Assembly (NCBI RefSeq): GCF_012396365.1
Contig: NZ_JAAXPG010000019.1
Location: forward strand, 98,555-162,554
DNA: 64,000 bases
Direction: 5' to 3'
Source of the DNA: Nocardiopsis alborubida
GTDB lineage: Bacteria > Actinomycetota > Actinomycetes > Streptosporangiales > Streptosporangiaceae
Position 1 is the first letter of the stretch, and each line of letters starts with the position of its first letter. The notes beneath the pieces were generated by a model. It did not search any database. It had not been told where the DNA came from and saw only the letters and a program-made list of their open reading frames with translations. A program made the position numbers and the translations under genes. Positions 55,537-64,000 of the stretch are shown here, one piece after another.

Positions 55537-57297
55537 ATGACCGAGCAGATGACCGGCGCCCAATCGCTGATCAGGTCGCTGGAGCAGGTCGGCGTTGACA
55601 CTGTCTTCGGGATTCCCGGCGGCGCCATCCTCCCGGCCTACGACCCGCTCTACGACTCGGCCAAGGTGCGCCACATCCTCATGCGCCACGAACAGGGAGC
55701 AGGTCACGCCGCCGAGGGCTACGCCTACGCCACCGGCCGCCCCGGGGTGTGCATGGCCACCAGCGGACCCGGCGCCACCAACCTGGTCACCCCGCTCGCC
55801 GACGCGCACATGGACTCGGTCCCGATGGTCGCCATCACCGGCCAGGTGGCCTCCCCGATGATCGGCACCGACGCCTTCCAGGAAGCCGACATCTGCGGCA
55901 TCACCATGCCGATCACCAAGCACAACTTCCTGGTCAAGGACGTGCGCGAGATCCCGCGGATCGTCGCCGAGGCCTTCCACATCGCCTCCAGCGGACGCCC
56001 CGGCCCCGTCCTGGTCGACATCTCCAAGGACGCCCTGCAGAACTCCGCCGAGTTCGTCTGGCCCGAGCGCCTCGAACTGCCCGGCTACCGCCCCGTCACC
56101 AAGCCGCACGGCAAGCAGGTCCGCGAGGCCGCCCGCATGATCGCCGAGGCCCGGCGCCCGGTGTTCTACGTCGGCGGCGGGGTCCTGCGCGCCGGAGCCT
56201 CCGCCGAACTGCGCGTCCTGGCCGAGCTCACCGGCGCCCCCGTCGTCTCCACCCTGATGGCCCGCGGCGTCTTCCCCGACAGCCACCCGCAGTCGGTGGG
56301 CATGCCCGGCATGCACGGCGACGTCGCCGCCGTCGGCGCCCTCCAGAAGGCCGACCTCATCGTCGCCCTGGGCGCGCGCTTCGACGACCGCGTCACCGGA
56401 CGTCTGGACAGCTTCGCCCCCGACGCCAAGATCGTCCACGCCGACATCGACCCGGCCGAGATCTCCAAGAACCGCCACGCCGACGTGCCCATCGTCGGCG
56501 ACTGCCGCGAGGTCCTCGCCGACCTGGTCGTGGCCGTGCGCGCCGACCAGGAGAAGGGCCGCCAGGGCGACTACGGGGCCTGGTGGCAGCAGCTCAACCG
56601 CCTGCGCAACACCTACCCCAAGGGTTACGAGGCCCCCGAGGACGGCAGCCTGTCCCCGCAGGCCGTCATCGAGCGCCTGGGCAAGGTCGTCGGCCCGGAG
56701 GCCACCTACGTCGCGGGCGTGGGCCAGCACCAGATGTGGGCCGCCCAGTTCATCGACTACGAGCGCCCCGGTTCCTTCGTCAACTCCGGCGGCCTGGGCA
56801 CCATGGGCTTCTCCGTCCCCGCCGCGCTCGGCGCCAAGGTCGGCGACCCCGACCGGACCGTGTGGTCGGTCGACGGCGACGGCTGCTTCCAGATGACCAA
56901 CCAGGAACTGGCCACCTGCGCGATCGAGGGCATCCCGGTCAAGGTCGCCGTGGTCAACAACGGCAACCTGGGCATGGTCCGCCAGTGGCAGACCCTGTTC
57001 TACGAGGGCCGCTACTCCAACACCGACCTCCAGACCTCCCCGCGCGACGAGAAGGTCCGCATTCCCGACTTCGTCCGCCTCGCGGAGGCGTACGGTTGTG
57101 TCGGCCTGCGCTGCGAGCGAGCCGAGGACATCGACGCCACCATCGAGAAGGCCATGGCGATCAACGACGCCCCCGTCGTCGTGGACTTCACCGTCAACCA
57201 CGACGCCATGGTCTGGCCGATGGTCGGTCCCGGCGTCAGCAACGACAACATCCAGTACGCGCGCGACATGGCGCCGAACTGGGAACACGAGGACTAA
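55537..57297 (+). CDS. ilvB: Acetolactate synthase, large subunit
   Basis: 586 residues. Thiamine-diphosphate enzyme that makes 2-acetolactate or 2-aceto-2-hydroxybutyrate, the first common step to Val, Leu and Ile. Catalytic Glu52 in [14 protein letters not shown], the ThDP motif GDG at 447-449 ending in VVNN, and the FAD-binding region [10 protein letters not shown]. First gene of ilvB-ilvN-ilvC (20-bp and about 100-bp gaps). Controlled by an attenuator and possibly by the upstream palindrome. Confidence 0.97.
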   Translation: MTEQMTGAQSLIRSLEQVGVDTVFGIPGGAILPAYDPLYDSAKVRHILMRHEQGAGHAAEGYAYATGRPGVCMATSGPGATNLVTPLADAHMDSVPMVAITGQVASPMIGTDAFQEADICGITMPITKHNFLVKDVREIPRIVAEAFHIASSGRPGPVLVDISKDALQNSAEFVWPERLELPGYRPVTKPHGKQVREAARMIAEARRPVFYVGGGVLRAGASAELRVLAELTGAPVVSTLMARGVFPDSHPQSVGMPGMHGDVAAVGALQKADLIVALGARFDDRVTGRLDSFAPDAKIVHADIDPAEISKNRHADVPIVGDCREVLADLVVAVRADQEKGRQGDYGAWWQQLNRLRNTYPKGYEAPEDGSLSPQAVIERLGKVVGPEATYVAGVGQHQMWAAQFIDYERPGSFVNSGGLGTMGFSVPAALGAKVGDPDRTVWSVDGDGCFQMTNQELATCAIEGIPVKVAVVNNGNLGMVRQWQTLFYEGRYSNTDLQTSPRDEKVRIPDFVRLAEAYGCVGLRCERAEDIDATIEKAMAINDAPVVVDFTVNHDAMVWPMVGPGVSNDNIQYARDMAPNWEHED

Positions 57298-57317
57298 GAG
57301 GAACAGGCGAAACCACC

Positions 57318-58941
<1,624 letters not shown>

Positions 58942-58942
58942 T

Positions 58943-58980
58943 TCCTTTGGGCCTCCGCTTCGCTTCGGCCCGTTCAAGGA
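58943..58980 (+). terminator. Hairpin after ilvC
   Basis: TCCTTtGGGCC pairs with GGCCCgttcAAGGA around a CT-rich loop; stop codon is at 58941. Imperfect stem. Confidence 0.5.
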
Positions 58981-59150
58981 CGAATCCCGGGGCCGGGTCC
59001 CGGTGAACCGCGGGGACGGGCGGCCCTCGGCCACCCGTCCCCGTCAGGCTTCCCTACCCCGCCGGTAGACTTTCGACCAGCCGTCACCCCCGATCCGGGC
59101 AGCGCCCACCACCTGCGCGGTCGGGCCGCACCACCCGAAAAGGAACCGTT

Positions 59151-60740
59151 GTGCCCAAACCCGCCGTACTCGTAGCGGAAAAGCTCTCGCCCGCCGGAAT
59201 CGCGCTGCTTGAGGAGGACTTCGAGGTACGCCACGTCGACGGCGCCGACCGGTCCCAGCTCCTGCCGGCCCTCGCCGACGTCGACGCCCTCATCGTGCGC
59301 AGCGCGACGCAGGTGGACGCCGAGGCGATCGCCGCCGCCTCCCGCCTCCAGGTGGTCGCCCGGGCCGGTGTCGGTCTGGACAACGTGGACGTGGAGGCCG
59401 CCACCAAGGCCGGCGTCCTGGTGGTCAACGCGCCCACCTCCAACATCATCAGCGCCGCGGAGCAGGCCATCAACCTGCTGCTGGCCAGCGCCCGCAACAC
59501 CGCCCCGGCGCACAACGCCCTGATCAACGGCGAGTGGAAGCGTTCCAAGTACACCGGCGTCGAGCTCTACGAGAAGACCGTCGGCATCGTCGGCCTCGGC
59601 CGCATCGGCGCCCTGGTCGCGCAGCGCCTGTCGGCCTTCGGCACCCAGGTCATCGCCTACGACCCCTTCGTGCAGCCCGCCCGCGCGGCCCAGATCGGCG
59701 TGGAGATGACCACGCTCGACGAGCTGCTGGAGCGCTCGGACTTCATCACCATCCACCTGCCCAAGAACAAGGACACGCTGGGCCTGATCGGTGACGAGGC
59801 CCTGAGCAGGGTCAAGCCCACCGTGCGCGTCATCAACGCCGCGCGCGGCGGCATCCTCGACGAGGACGCGCTCTACCGGGCCCTCAAGGACGGCCGTGTG
59901 GCGGGCGCGGGCATCGACGTGTTCGCCAAGGAGCCGTGCACCGACAGCCCCCTCTTCGAGTTCGAGAACGTGGTCGTGGCCCCCCACCTGGGCGCCAGCA
60001 CCGCCGAGGCCCAGGAGAAGGCGGGCACCCAGGTCGCCCGCTCGGTCAAGCTGGCCCTCTCCGGCGAGTTCGTCCCCGACGCCGTGAACGTGCAGGGCAC
60101 CGGCGTGGCCGAGGACGTCAAGCCGGGCCTTCCCCTGACCGAGAAGCTCGGCCGCGTGTTCACCTCCCTGGCGGGCAGCATCGCCAGCCGCATCGACGTC
60201 GAGGTGCGCGGCGAGATCGCCTCGCACGACGTCAAGGTGCTGGAGCTGGCCGCCCTCAAGGGCGTGTTCGCCGACGTGGTCGAGGACACCGTGACCTTCG
60301 TCAACGCCCCGCTGCTCGCCAAGGAGCGCGGCGTCGAGGTCAACCTCGTCACCAGCGACGACAACACCGACTGGCGCAACCTCATCACGGTCCGCGGCGT
60401 GCTCGCCGACGGCACCCGCGTGTCGGTCTCGGGCACCCTGACCGGCCCCCGCCAGGTCGAGAAGCTGGTGGAGATCAACAACTACACCATGGAGATCGGC
60501 CTGGCCGAGCACATGGTGTTCCTGTCCTACGAGGACCGCCCCGGCGTGGTCGGCACGGTCGGCGCCCTGCTGGGCGACGCCGGCGTCAACATCGCGGGCA
60601 TGCAGGTCATCCGGGACCAGGAGGGCGGCAAGGCGCTGATCGCGCTCACCGTGGACTCCGCGGTGCCCGACGAGACCCTCGCCTCGATCTCCGCCGAGAT
60701 CGACGCCGACATCAGCCGCCAGGTCGACCTGGAGGACTAG
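59151..60740 (+). CDS. serA: D-3-phosphoglycerate dehydrogenase (long form)
   Basis: 529 residues. First step of serine synthesis, 3-phosphoglycerate to phosphohydroxypyruvate with NAD. NAD-binding GLGRIGALVAQRL, catalytic Arg in NAARGG, and Glu/His with His279 in APHLGAST. An intervening ASB-like domain (about 315-450) and a C-terminal ACT domain (about 455-529, SYEDRPGVVGTVGALLGDAGVNIAG) mark the long form regulated by serine. GTG start with AAAAGGAA about 7 bp upstream. TAGACT at 59066-59071 may be its -10. Monocistronic with a strong terminator. Confidence 0.96.
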   Translation: MPKPAVLVAEKLSPAGIALLEEDFEVRHVDGADRSQLLPALADVDALIVRSATQVDAEAIAAASRLQVVARAGVGLDNVDVEAATKAGVLVVNAPTSNIISAAEQAINLLLASARNTAPAHNALINGEWKRSKYTGVELYEKTVGIVGLGRIGALVAQRLSAFGTQVIAYDPFVQPARAAQIGVEMTTLDELLERSDFITIHLPKNKDTLGLIGDEALSRVKPTVRVINAARGGILDEDALYRALKDGRVAGAGIDVFAKEPCTDSPLFEFENVVVAPHLGASTAEAQEKAGTQVARSVKLALSGEFVPDAVNVQGTGVAEDVKPGLPLTEKLGRVFTSLAGSIASRIDVEVRGEIASHDVKVLELAALKGVFADVVEDTVTFVNAPLLAKERGVEVNLVTSDDNTDWRNLITVRGVLADGTRVSVSGTLTGPRQVEKLVEINNYTMEIGLAEHMVFLSYEDRPGVVGTVGALLGDAGVNIAGMQVIRDQEGGKALIALTVDSAVPDETLASISAEIDADISRQVDLED

Positions 60741-60773
60741 GGGACCCAGGACTCCCCTCCGGGCGGTCGCGGC

Positions 60774-60825
60774 AGGGGCCGTACCGCATCCGGCGCTCAC
60801 GGGCGCCGCGTGCGGTACGGCCCCT
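60774..60825 (+). terminator. Terminator after serA
   Basis: 15-bp perfect stem AGGGGCCGTACCGCA (60774-60788) with its complement at 60811-60825, with a smaller GGCGC/GCGCC hairpin in the loop. Confidence 0.75.
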
Positions 60826-60954
60826 CGTGCTGTCCGGGGGCCGCGTGGTGCGGTGAATTATGCGCTCTTCGCGGCTTTTCTCTACCTTTCTATCGCTATG
60901 GCGTGGGTCCGAGGTTCGTCGCGAGCGGCTCCTGACCAGCCACGATGCCAGATT

Positions 60955-60987
60955 GTCTCGCATGCTGAGAAAGCCTGGCCATATAGT
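60955..60987 (+). promoter_or_regulatory. Promoter with 17-bp palindrome, site 2
   Basis: GTCTCGCATGCTGAGAA (60955-60971), then TATAGT (60982-60987) as a good -10. The palindrome spans the expected -35 position, as a repressor site would. Reads toward the small ORF at 61278 and leuB, with a leader of about 280 nt to the ORF. Confidence 0.55.
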
Positions 60988-61277
60988 TGGACATCCGATA
61001 TTCTGAGGTCCTAGGAGTCAGTGGTACCGGCTTCACGGCCGGATGCCGCCGCCCCGCGCCGCGAGCGCCCCCACCCGGGGCCCGTGCGGGTGTTCCACGG
61101 CAGGCGATCCCGCCGGGAGGGCTCCCCTGGCCGTGGACACCGCCGCCCACGTTCCGCGCTCCGCCGCCGTTCGGCGCGATCCGTCCCGAACCCCGGTCCC
61201 GTAGTGCACACCGCCGCAGAGCATTCCCTGGCCGCGCCGTTCCCGGCTCCGGTCACGCAACGCATCCGGAGGATCGC

Positions 61278-61367
61278 ATGTACGACATGATCGAGTACCC
61301 GTCCGCGCCCGACTCCCAGGACGAGATCAACCGCGCCCTGCAGGACGCCCTCAACCGGCGGGCCTGA
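61278..61367 (+). CDS. Possible small peptide gene (29 aa)
   Basis: MYDMIEYPSAPDSQDEINRA and nine more residues, from an ATG with GGAGG at 61268-61272 (5-nt spacing), the best ribosome site for hundreds of bases. Acidic, helical in its second half, and without a run of Leu/Ile/Val codons, so not an attenuator peptide of the usual kind. Lies between promoter site 2 and leuB. Real expression is uncertain. Confidence 0.5.
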   Translation: MYDMIEYPSAPDSQDEINRALQDALNRRA

Positions 61368-61460
61368 GGCCCGGTCCCGGCGACGGCCGCGCGAACCCCC
61401 GGCCGGAGGCACCCGCACTCCGCCGGGGCGGTAGGGTTGTCTCATTCAGTGTTCATCCTG

Positions 61461-61477
61461 GTCTCACCATATGAGAA
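61461..61477. promoter_or_regulatory. 17-bp palindrome, site 3 (before leuB)
   Basis: GTCTCACCATATGAGAA, 38 bp before the leuB ATG. A half copy, GTCTCATTCAGTG, starts 22 bp upstream at 61439. A weak TTCAGT-17-CATATG promoter would be overlapped by the site. Confidence 0.6.
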
Positions 61478-61515
61478 GCGGCCGGTGGGGCCGTGTCGAA
61501 GCAGAGGCAGTCCAT

Positions 61516-62580
61516 ATGGCAGCGCGCACCGTGAAACTGGCGGTCATTCCCGGCGACGGGATCGGTCCCGAGGTCATCGCCGAAGGGCTCAAGGTGCTGG
61601 AGGTCGCGGCCTCCCAGCACGACCTCGCCGTGGAGACCACCGAGTACGAGCTGGGCGCCAGGCTCTGGCACCGCACCGGTGAGACCCTGCCCGACTCGGT
61701 CGAGGCCGAGCTCGCCGGGCACGAGGCCATCTACCTCGGCGCCGTCGGCGACCCGTCGGTCCCCAGCGGCGTCCTGGAGCGCGGCCTGCTGCTGCGCCTG
61801 CGTTTCGACTTCGACCACTACGTCAACCTCCGCCCCGTCCGCCTCTACCCGGGGGTGGACAGCCCGCTCGCCGGCGTGGGCCCCGAGGACATCGACATGC
61901 TGGTGGTCCGCGAGGGCACCGAGGGCCCCTACGCGGGCGCCGGGGGCGTCCTGCGCAAGGGCACCCCGCACGAGATCGCCACCCAGGACAGCGTCAACAC
62001 CCGCTTCGGGGTGGAGCGCGTCGTGCGCTACGCCTTCGACAAGGCCGCCTCCCGCCCCCGCCGCAAGCTCACCCTGGTCCACAAGGACAACGTCCTGACC
62101 TTCGCCGGTGAGCTGTGGCAGCGCGTGGTCCGGGAGGTCGGCGCCGAGTACCCGCAGGTCGCCGTGGACTACTGCCACGTCGACGCCGCGTCGATGTTCT
62201 TCGTCAACCAGCCCGCCCGCTTCGACGTGGTGGTCACCGACAACCTCTTCGGCGACATCATCACCGACATCGGCGCGGCCATCACCGGCGGCATCGGGCT
62301 GGCCGCCAGCGGCAACATCAACCCGGACAACACCTTCCCCAGCATGTTCGAGCCCGTCCACGGCTCCGCGCCCGACATCGCGGGCCAGGGCAAGGCCGAC
62401 CCCACCGCCACGGTGCTCTCGGCCGCGACCATGCTGGAGCACCTCGGAGTGCCCGAGGCGGCCCGCCGGATCGAGGCGGCGGTCGCCACGGACCTCAAGA
62501 CCCGCGCCCAGAACGGCACGGTCCGCTCCACCTCCCAGATCGGCGACGACCTCGCCGCGCGAGTAGCCGAGCAGGGCTGA
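61516..62580 (+). CDS. leuB: 3-isopropylmalate dehydrogenase
   Basis: 354 residues. NAD-dependent oxidative decarboxylation in leucine synthesis. Start [15 protein letters not shown], substrate-binding [20 protein letters not shown], metal site [15 protein letters not shown] and the NAD-binding [17 protein letters not shown]. The ATG at 61516 has AGAGG about 8 bp upstream; a longer in-frame start would run through palindrome site 3 and is rejected. Followed by a hairpin, so ilvE is separately controlled. Confidence 0.96.
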   Translation: MAARTVKLAVIPGDGIGPEVIAEGLKVLEVAASQHDLAVETTEYELGARLWHRTGETLPDSVEAELAGHEAIYLGAVGDPSVPSGVLERGLLLRLRFDFDHYVNLRPVRLYPGVDSPLAGVGPEDIDMLVVREGTEGPYAGAGGVLRKGTPHEIATQDSVNTRFGVERVVRYAFDKAASRPRRKLTLVHKDNVLTFAGELWQRVVREVGAEYPQVAVDYCHVDAASMFFVNQPARFDVVVTDNLFGDIITDIGAAITGGIGLAASGNINPDNTFPSMFEPVHGSAPDIAGQGKADPTATVLSAATMLEHLGVPEAARRIEAAVATDLKTRAQNGTVRSTSQIGDDLAARVAEQG

Positions 62581-62644
62581 CGCACACGCCGGAAGCCCTG
62601 CCCTTTCCCGAGGCGCGGCTGACGGCCCTGTTCACCTTCACCGT

Positions 62645-62680
62645 CGACGGGCGCGCCCGGGTTCCCGAGCGCGCCCGTCG
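62645..62680 (+). terminator. Terminator after leuB
   Basis: 12-bp perfect stem CGACGGGCGCGC (62645-62656) with GCGCGCCCGTCG (62669-62680). Confidence 0.7.
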
Positions 62681-62778
62681 CCGTGTCCGCGTGCGGCTCC
62701 GTTCCCCGAGCGGTGCCGTCCTCGCGTGCATCACTCCTGCTCTGGCACCGGGTGCGCTCTTCAGACAGACTAGATCCC

Positions 62779-62800
62779 AGGCCGGCGATGCTGCCGGCCT
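62779..62800 (+). promoter_or_regulatory. Hairpin in the ilvE leader
   Basis: AGGCCGGC-gatgct-GCCGGCCT, perfect 8-bp stem 27 bp before the ilvE ATG, just upstream of the AGAGGA ribosome site. TAGATC at 62771 could be a -10. Position suggests a role in mRNA stability or translation control. Confidence 0.4.
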
Positions 62801-62827
62801 GATGCACCCGAGAGGACCACCGACACC

Positions 62828-63943
62828 ATGAACAACGACACCACCACAAGCGGGTTGACGTTCGACATCCAGCTCTCCGACAGGCGGAAGACCCCGCAGG
62901 AACGAGAGGCACTGCTGGAGAGTCCCGGGTTCGGCAAGGTGTTCACCGACCACATGGTGAGCATCCACTACACCGAGGGGAAGGGGTGGCACGACGCCAA
63001 GCTGGAGCCGTACGGTCCGCTGAGCCTGGACCCGGCCACCGCCGCCCTCCACTACGCCCAGGAGATCTTCGAGGGCCTCAAGGCCTACCGGCACCCCGAC
63101 GGCTCGCTCGCCTCCTTCCGCCCCGAGTCCAACGCGGCCCGCTTCAACCGCAGCGCGGCGCGCATGGCGATGCCCGAGCTCCCCGAGGAGCTCTTCCTGA
63201 AGTCCATCGAACTCCTCCTGGAGCACGACGGCGACTGGGTGCCGACCAAGGAGGACTTCAGCCTGTACCTGCGCCCGTTCATGGTCGCCACGGACGTCGG
63301 CCTCGGCGTCAACCACCCGTCCCGCTCCTACGTCTACCTGCTGATCGCCTCGCCGGTCGGCTCCTACTTCTCGGGCGGCGTCCAGCCGGTGACGGTGTGG
63401 CTGTCCAAGGACTACACGCGCGCCGCTCCGGGCGGCACGGGCGCGGCCAAGTTCGCGGGCAACTACGCGGCGAGCTTCCTCGCCCAGGCGCAGGCGGTGG
63501 AGCAGGGCTGCGACCAGGTGGTCTGGCTCGACGCCCGCGAGCACCGCTGGGTCGAGGAGATGGGCGGCATGAACCTGTGGTTCGTGTTCGGCTCGGGTGA
63601 GAACGCGCGGCTGCGCACGCCCCCGCTGACCGGGACCCTGCTGCCGGGCATCACCCGCGAGTCGCTGCTGACCCTGGCCCCCGATCTGGGCATCCCGGCC
63701 GAGGAGGCGCCCATCTCCACCGACGAGTGGCGCGAGGCGGCCGAGTCCGGCGAGCTCACCGAGGTGTTCGCCTGCGGAACCGCGGCCGTCATCACCCCCG
63801 TCGGCCGGGTCAAGGGCGACGACGGCGAGTTCACCGTCGGCGACGGCACCCCGGGTCCGGTCACCATGCGCCTGCGCGAGGAGCTGGTGGGCATCCAGAC
63901 GGGTCTGCGCGCCGACAAGCACGACTGGATCACCCGGTTCTAG
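62828..63943 (+). CDS. ilvE: Branched-chain amino acid aminotransferase
   Basis: 371 residues. PLP enzyme of fold-type IV doing the last step of Leu, Ile and Val synthesis. PLP Lys208 in [27 protein letters not shown] at the substrate pocket, and [11 protein letters not shown] and [15 protein letters not shown] as the cofactor phosphate and carboxylate sites. AGAGGA at 62810-62815 is the ribosome site. Last gene of the window, 247 bp after leuB. Confidence 0.97.
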   Translation: MNNDTTTSGLTFDIQLSDRRKTPQEREALLESPGFGKVFTDHMVSIHYTEGKGWHDAKLEPYGPLSLDPATAALHYAQEIFEGLKAYRHPDGSLASFRPESNAARFNRSAARMAMPELPEELFLKSIELLLEHDGDWVPTKEDFSLYLRPFMVATDVGLGVNHPSRSYVYLLIASPVGSYFSGGVQPVTVWLSKDYTRAAPGGTGAAKFAGNYAASFLAQAQAVEQGCDQVVWLDAREHRWVEEMGGMNLWFVFGSGENARLRTPPLTGTLLPGITRESLLTLAPDLGIPAEEAPISTDEWREAAESGELTEVFACGTAAVITPVGRVKGDDGEFTVGDGTPGPVTMRLREELVGIQTGLRADKHDWITRF

Positions 63944-63952
63944 CGTGACCCC

Positions 63953-63982
63953 GGCGGGCCGTCCTCCCCCGGGCGGCCCGCC
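63953..63982 (+). terminator. Hairpin after ilvE
   Basis: GGCGGGCC (63953-63960) with GGCCCGCC (63975-63982), 14-nt loop, 9 bp after the stop. Confidence 0.55.
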
Positions 63983-64000
63983 CCGGCCTTCCCTCCCCCC

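Noticed and set aside
60962..61006. Short frame from ATG within palindrome site 2 as a leu leader peptide
   Set aside because: It begins upstream of the predicted transcript start and lacks a run of leucine codons.

Overview
The window is chromosomal DNA of a high-GC filamentous actinomycete. The evidence is the strong third-position G/C bias, several probable leaderless starts, an XRE/DUF397/ATPase triad, two GGDEF-EAL proteins and the block mnmA...ligA...gatCA...gatB...ilvBNC-serA-leuB-ilvE. That block resembles, from memory, the Streptomyces coelicolor SCO5488-SCO5523 neighbourhood. The tandem STM4015-like genes and the surface proteins point to the Nocardiopsaceae (Nocardiopsis-like); the genus is an inference. 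No tRNA, rRNA, CRISPR array or intact insertion sequence was seen.

About 0-31 kb is accessory. Positions 1-4952 hold the end of a conjugation-type gene cluster: a TrbL/VirB6-like channel, a small membrane protein, an SLT-NlpC/P60 peptidoglycan hydrolase and a membrane protein. Then come thymidine kinase, a one-repeat voltage-gated cation channel with an E-G-W filter, an XRE/DUF397/HATPase triad and a decayed type ISP-like restriction-modification gene (9.7-12.6 kb). They are followed by a three-gene ESX-like secreted-protein/lipoprotein operon (13.1-17.4 kb) and three tandem STM4015-like genes, with a fourth copy at 29 kb. Between copies three and four lie a zeta-toxin pair and a second conjugation-like operon (DUF4913, M48 protease, TraG/VirD4-like ATPase, TcaA-like zinc-ribbon membrane protein).

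About 31-42.4 kb is core housekeeping: a DUF695 protein, mnmA, a DedA-like protein, a B12-independent methionine synthase, ligA, a membrane GGDEF-EAL protein and gatC-gatA. From 42.4 to 50.2 kb an 8-kb block separates gatCA from gatB. It holds three thioester-domain (TQXA) surface proteins, a CPBP protease and an autoregulated HTH/ClpN-SRPBCC pair.

About 50.2-64 kb carries gatB, a PAS-GGDEF-EAL protein and the branched-chain amino-acid and serine genes. ilvB has a transcription attenuator with a Leu/Ile/Val-rich leader peptide. A 17-bp palindrome (GTCTC-N6-TGAGA) occurs three times, before ilvB and before leuB, and suggests a shared repressor. Most transcription units end in strong GC hairpins, listed individually.
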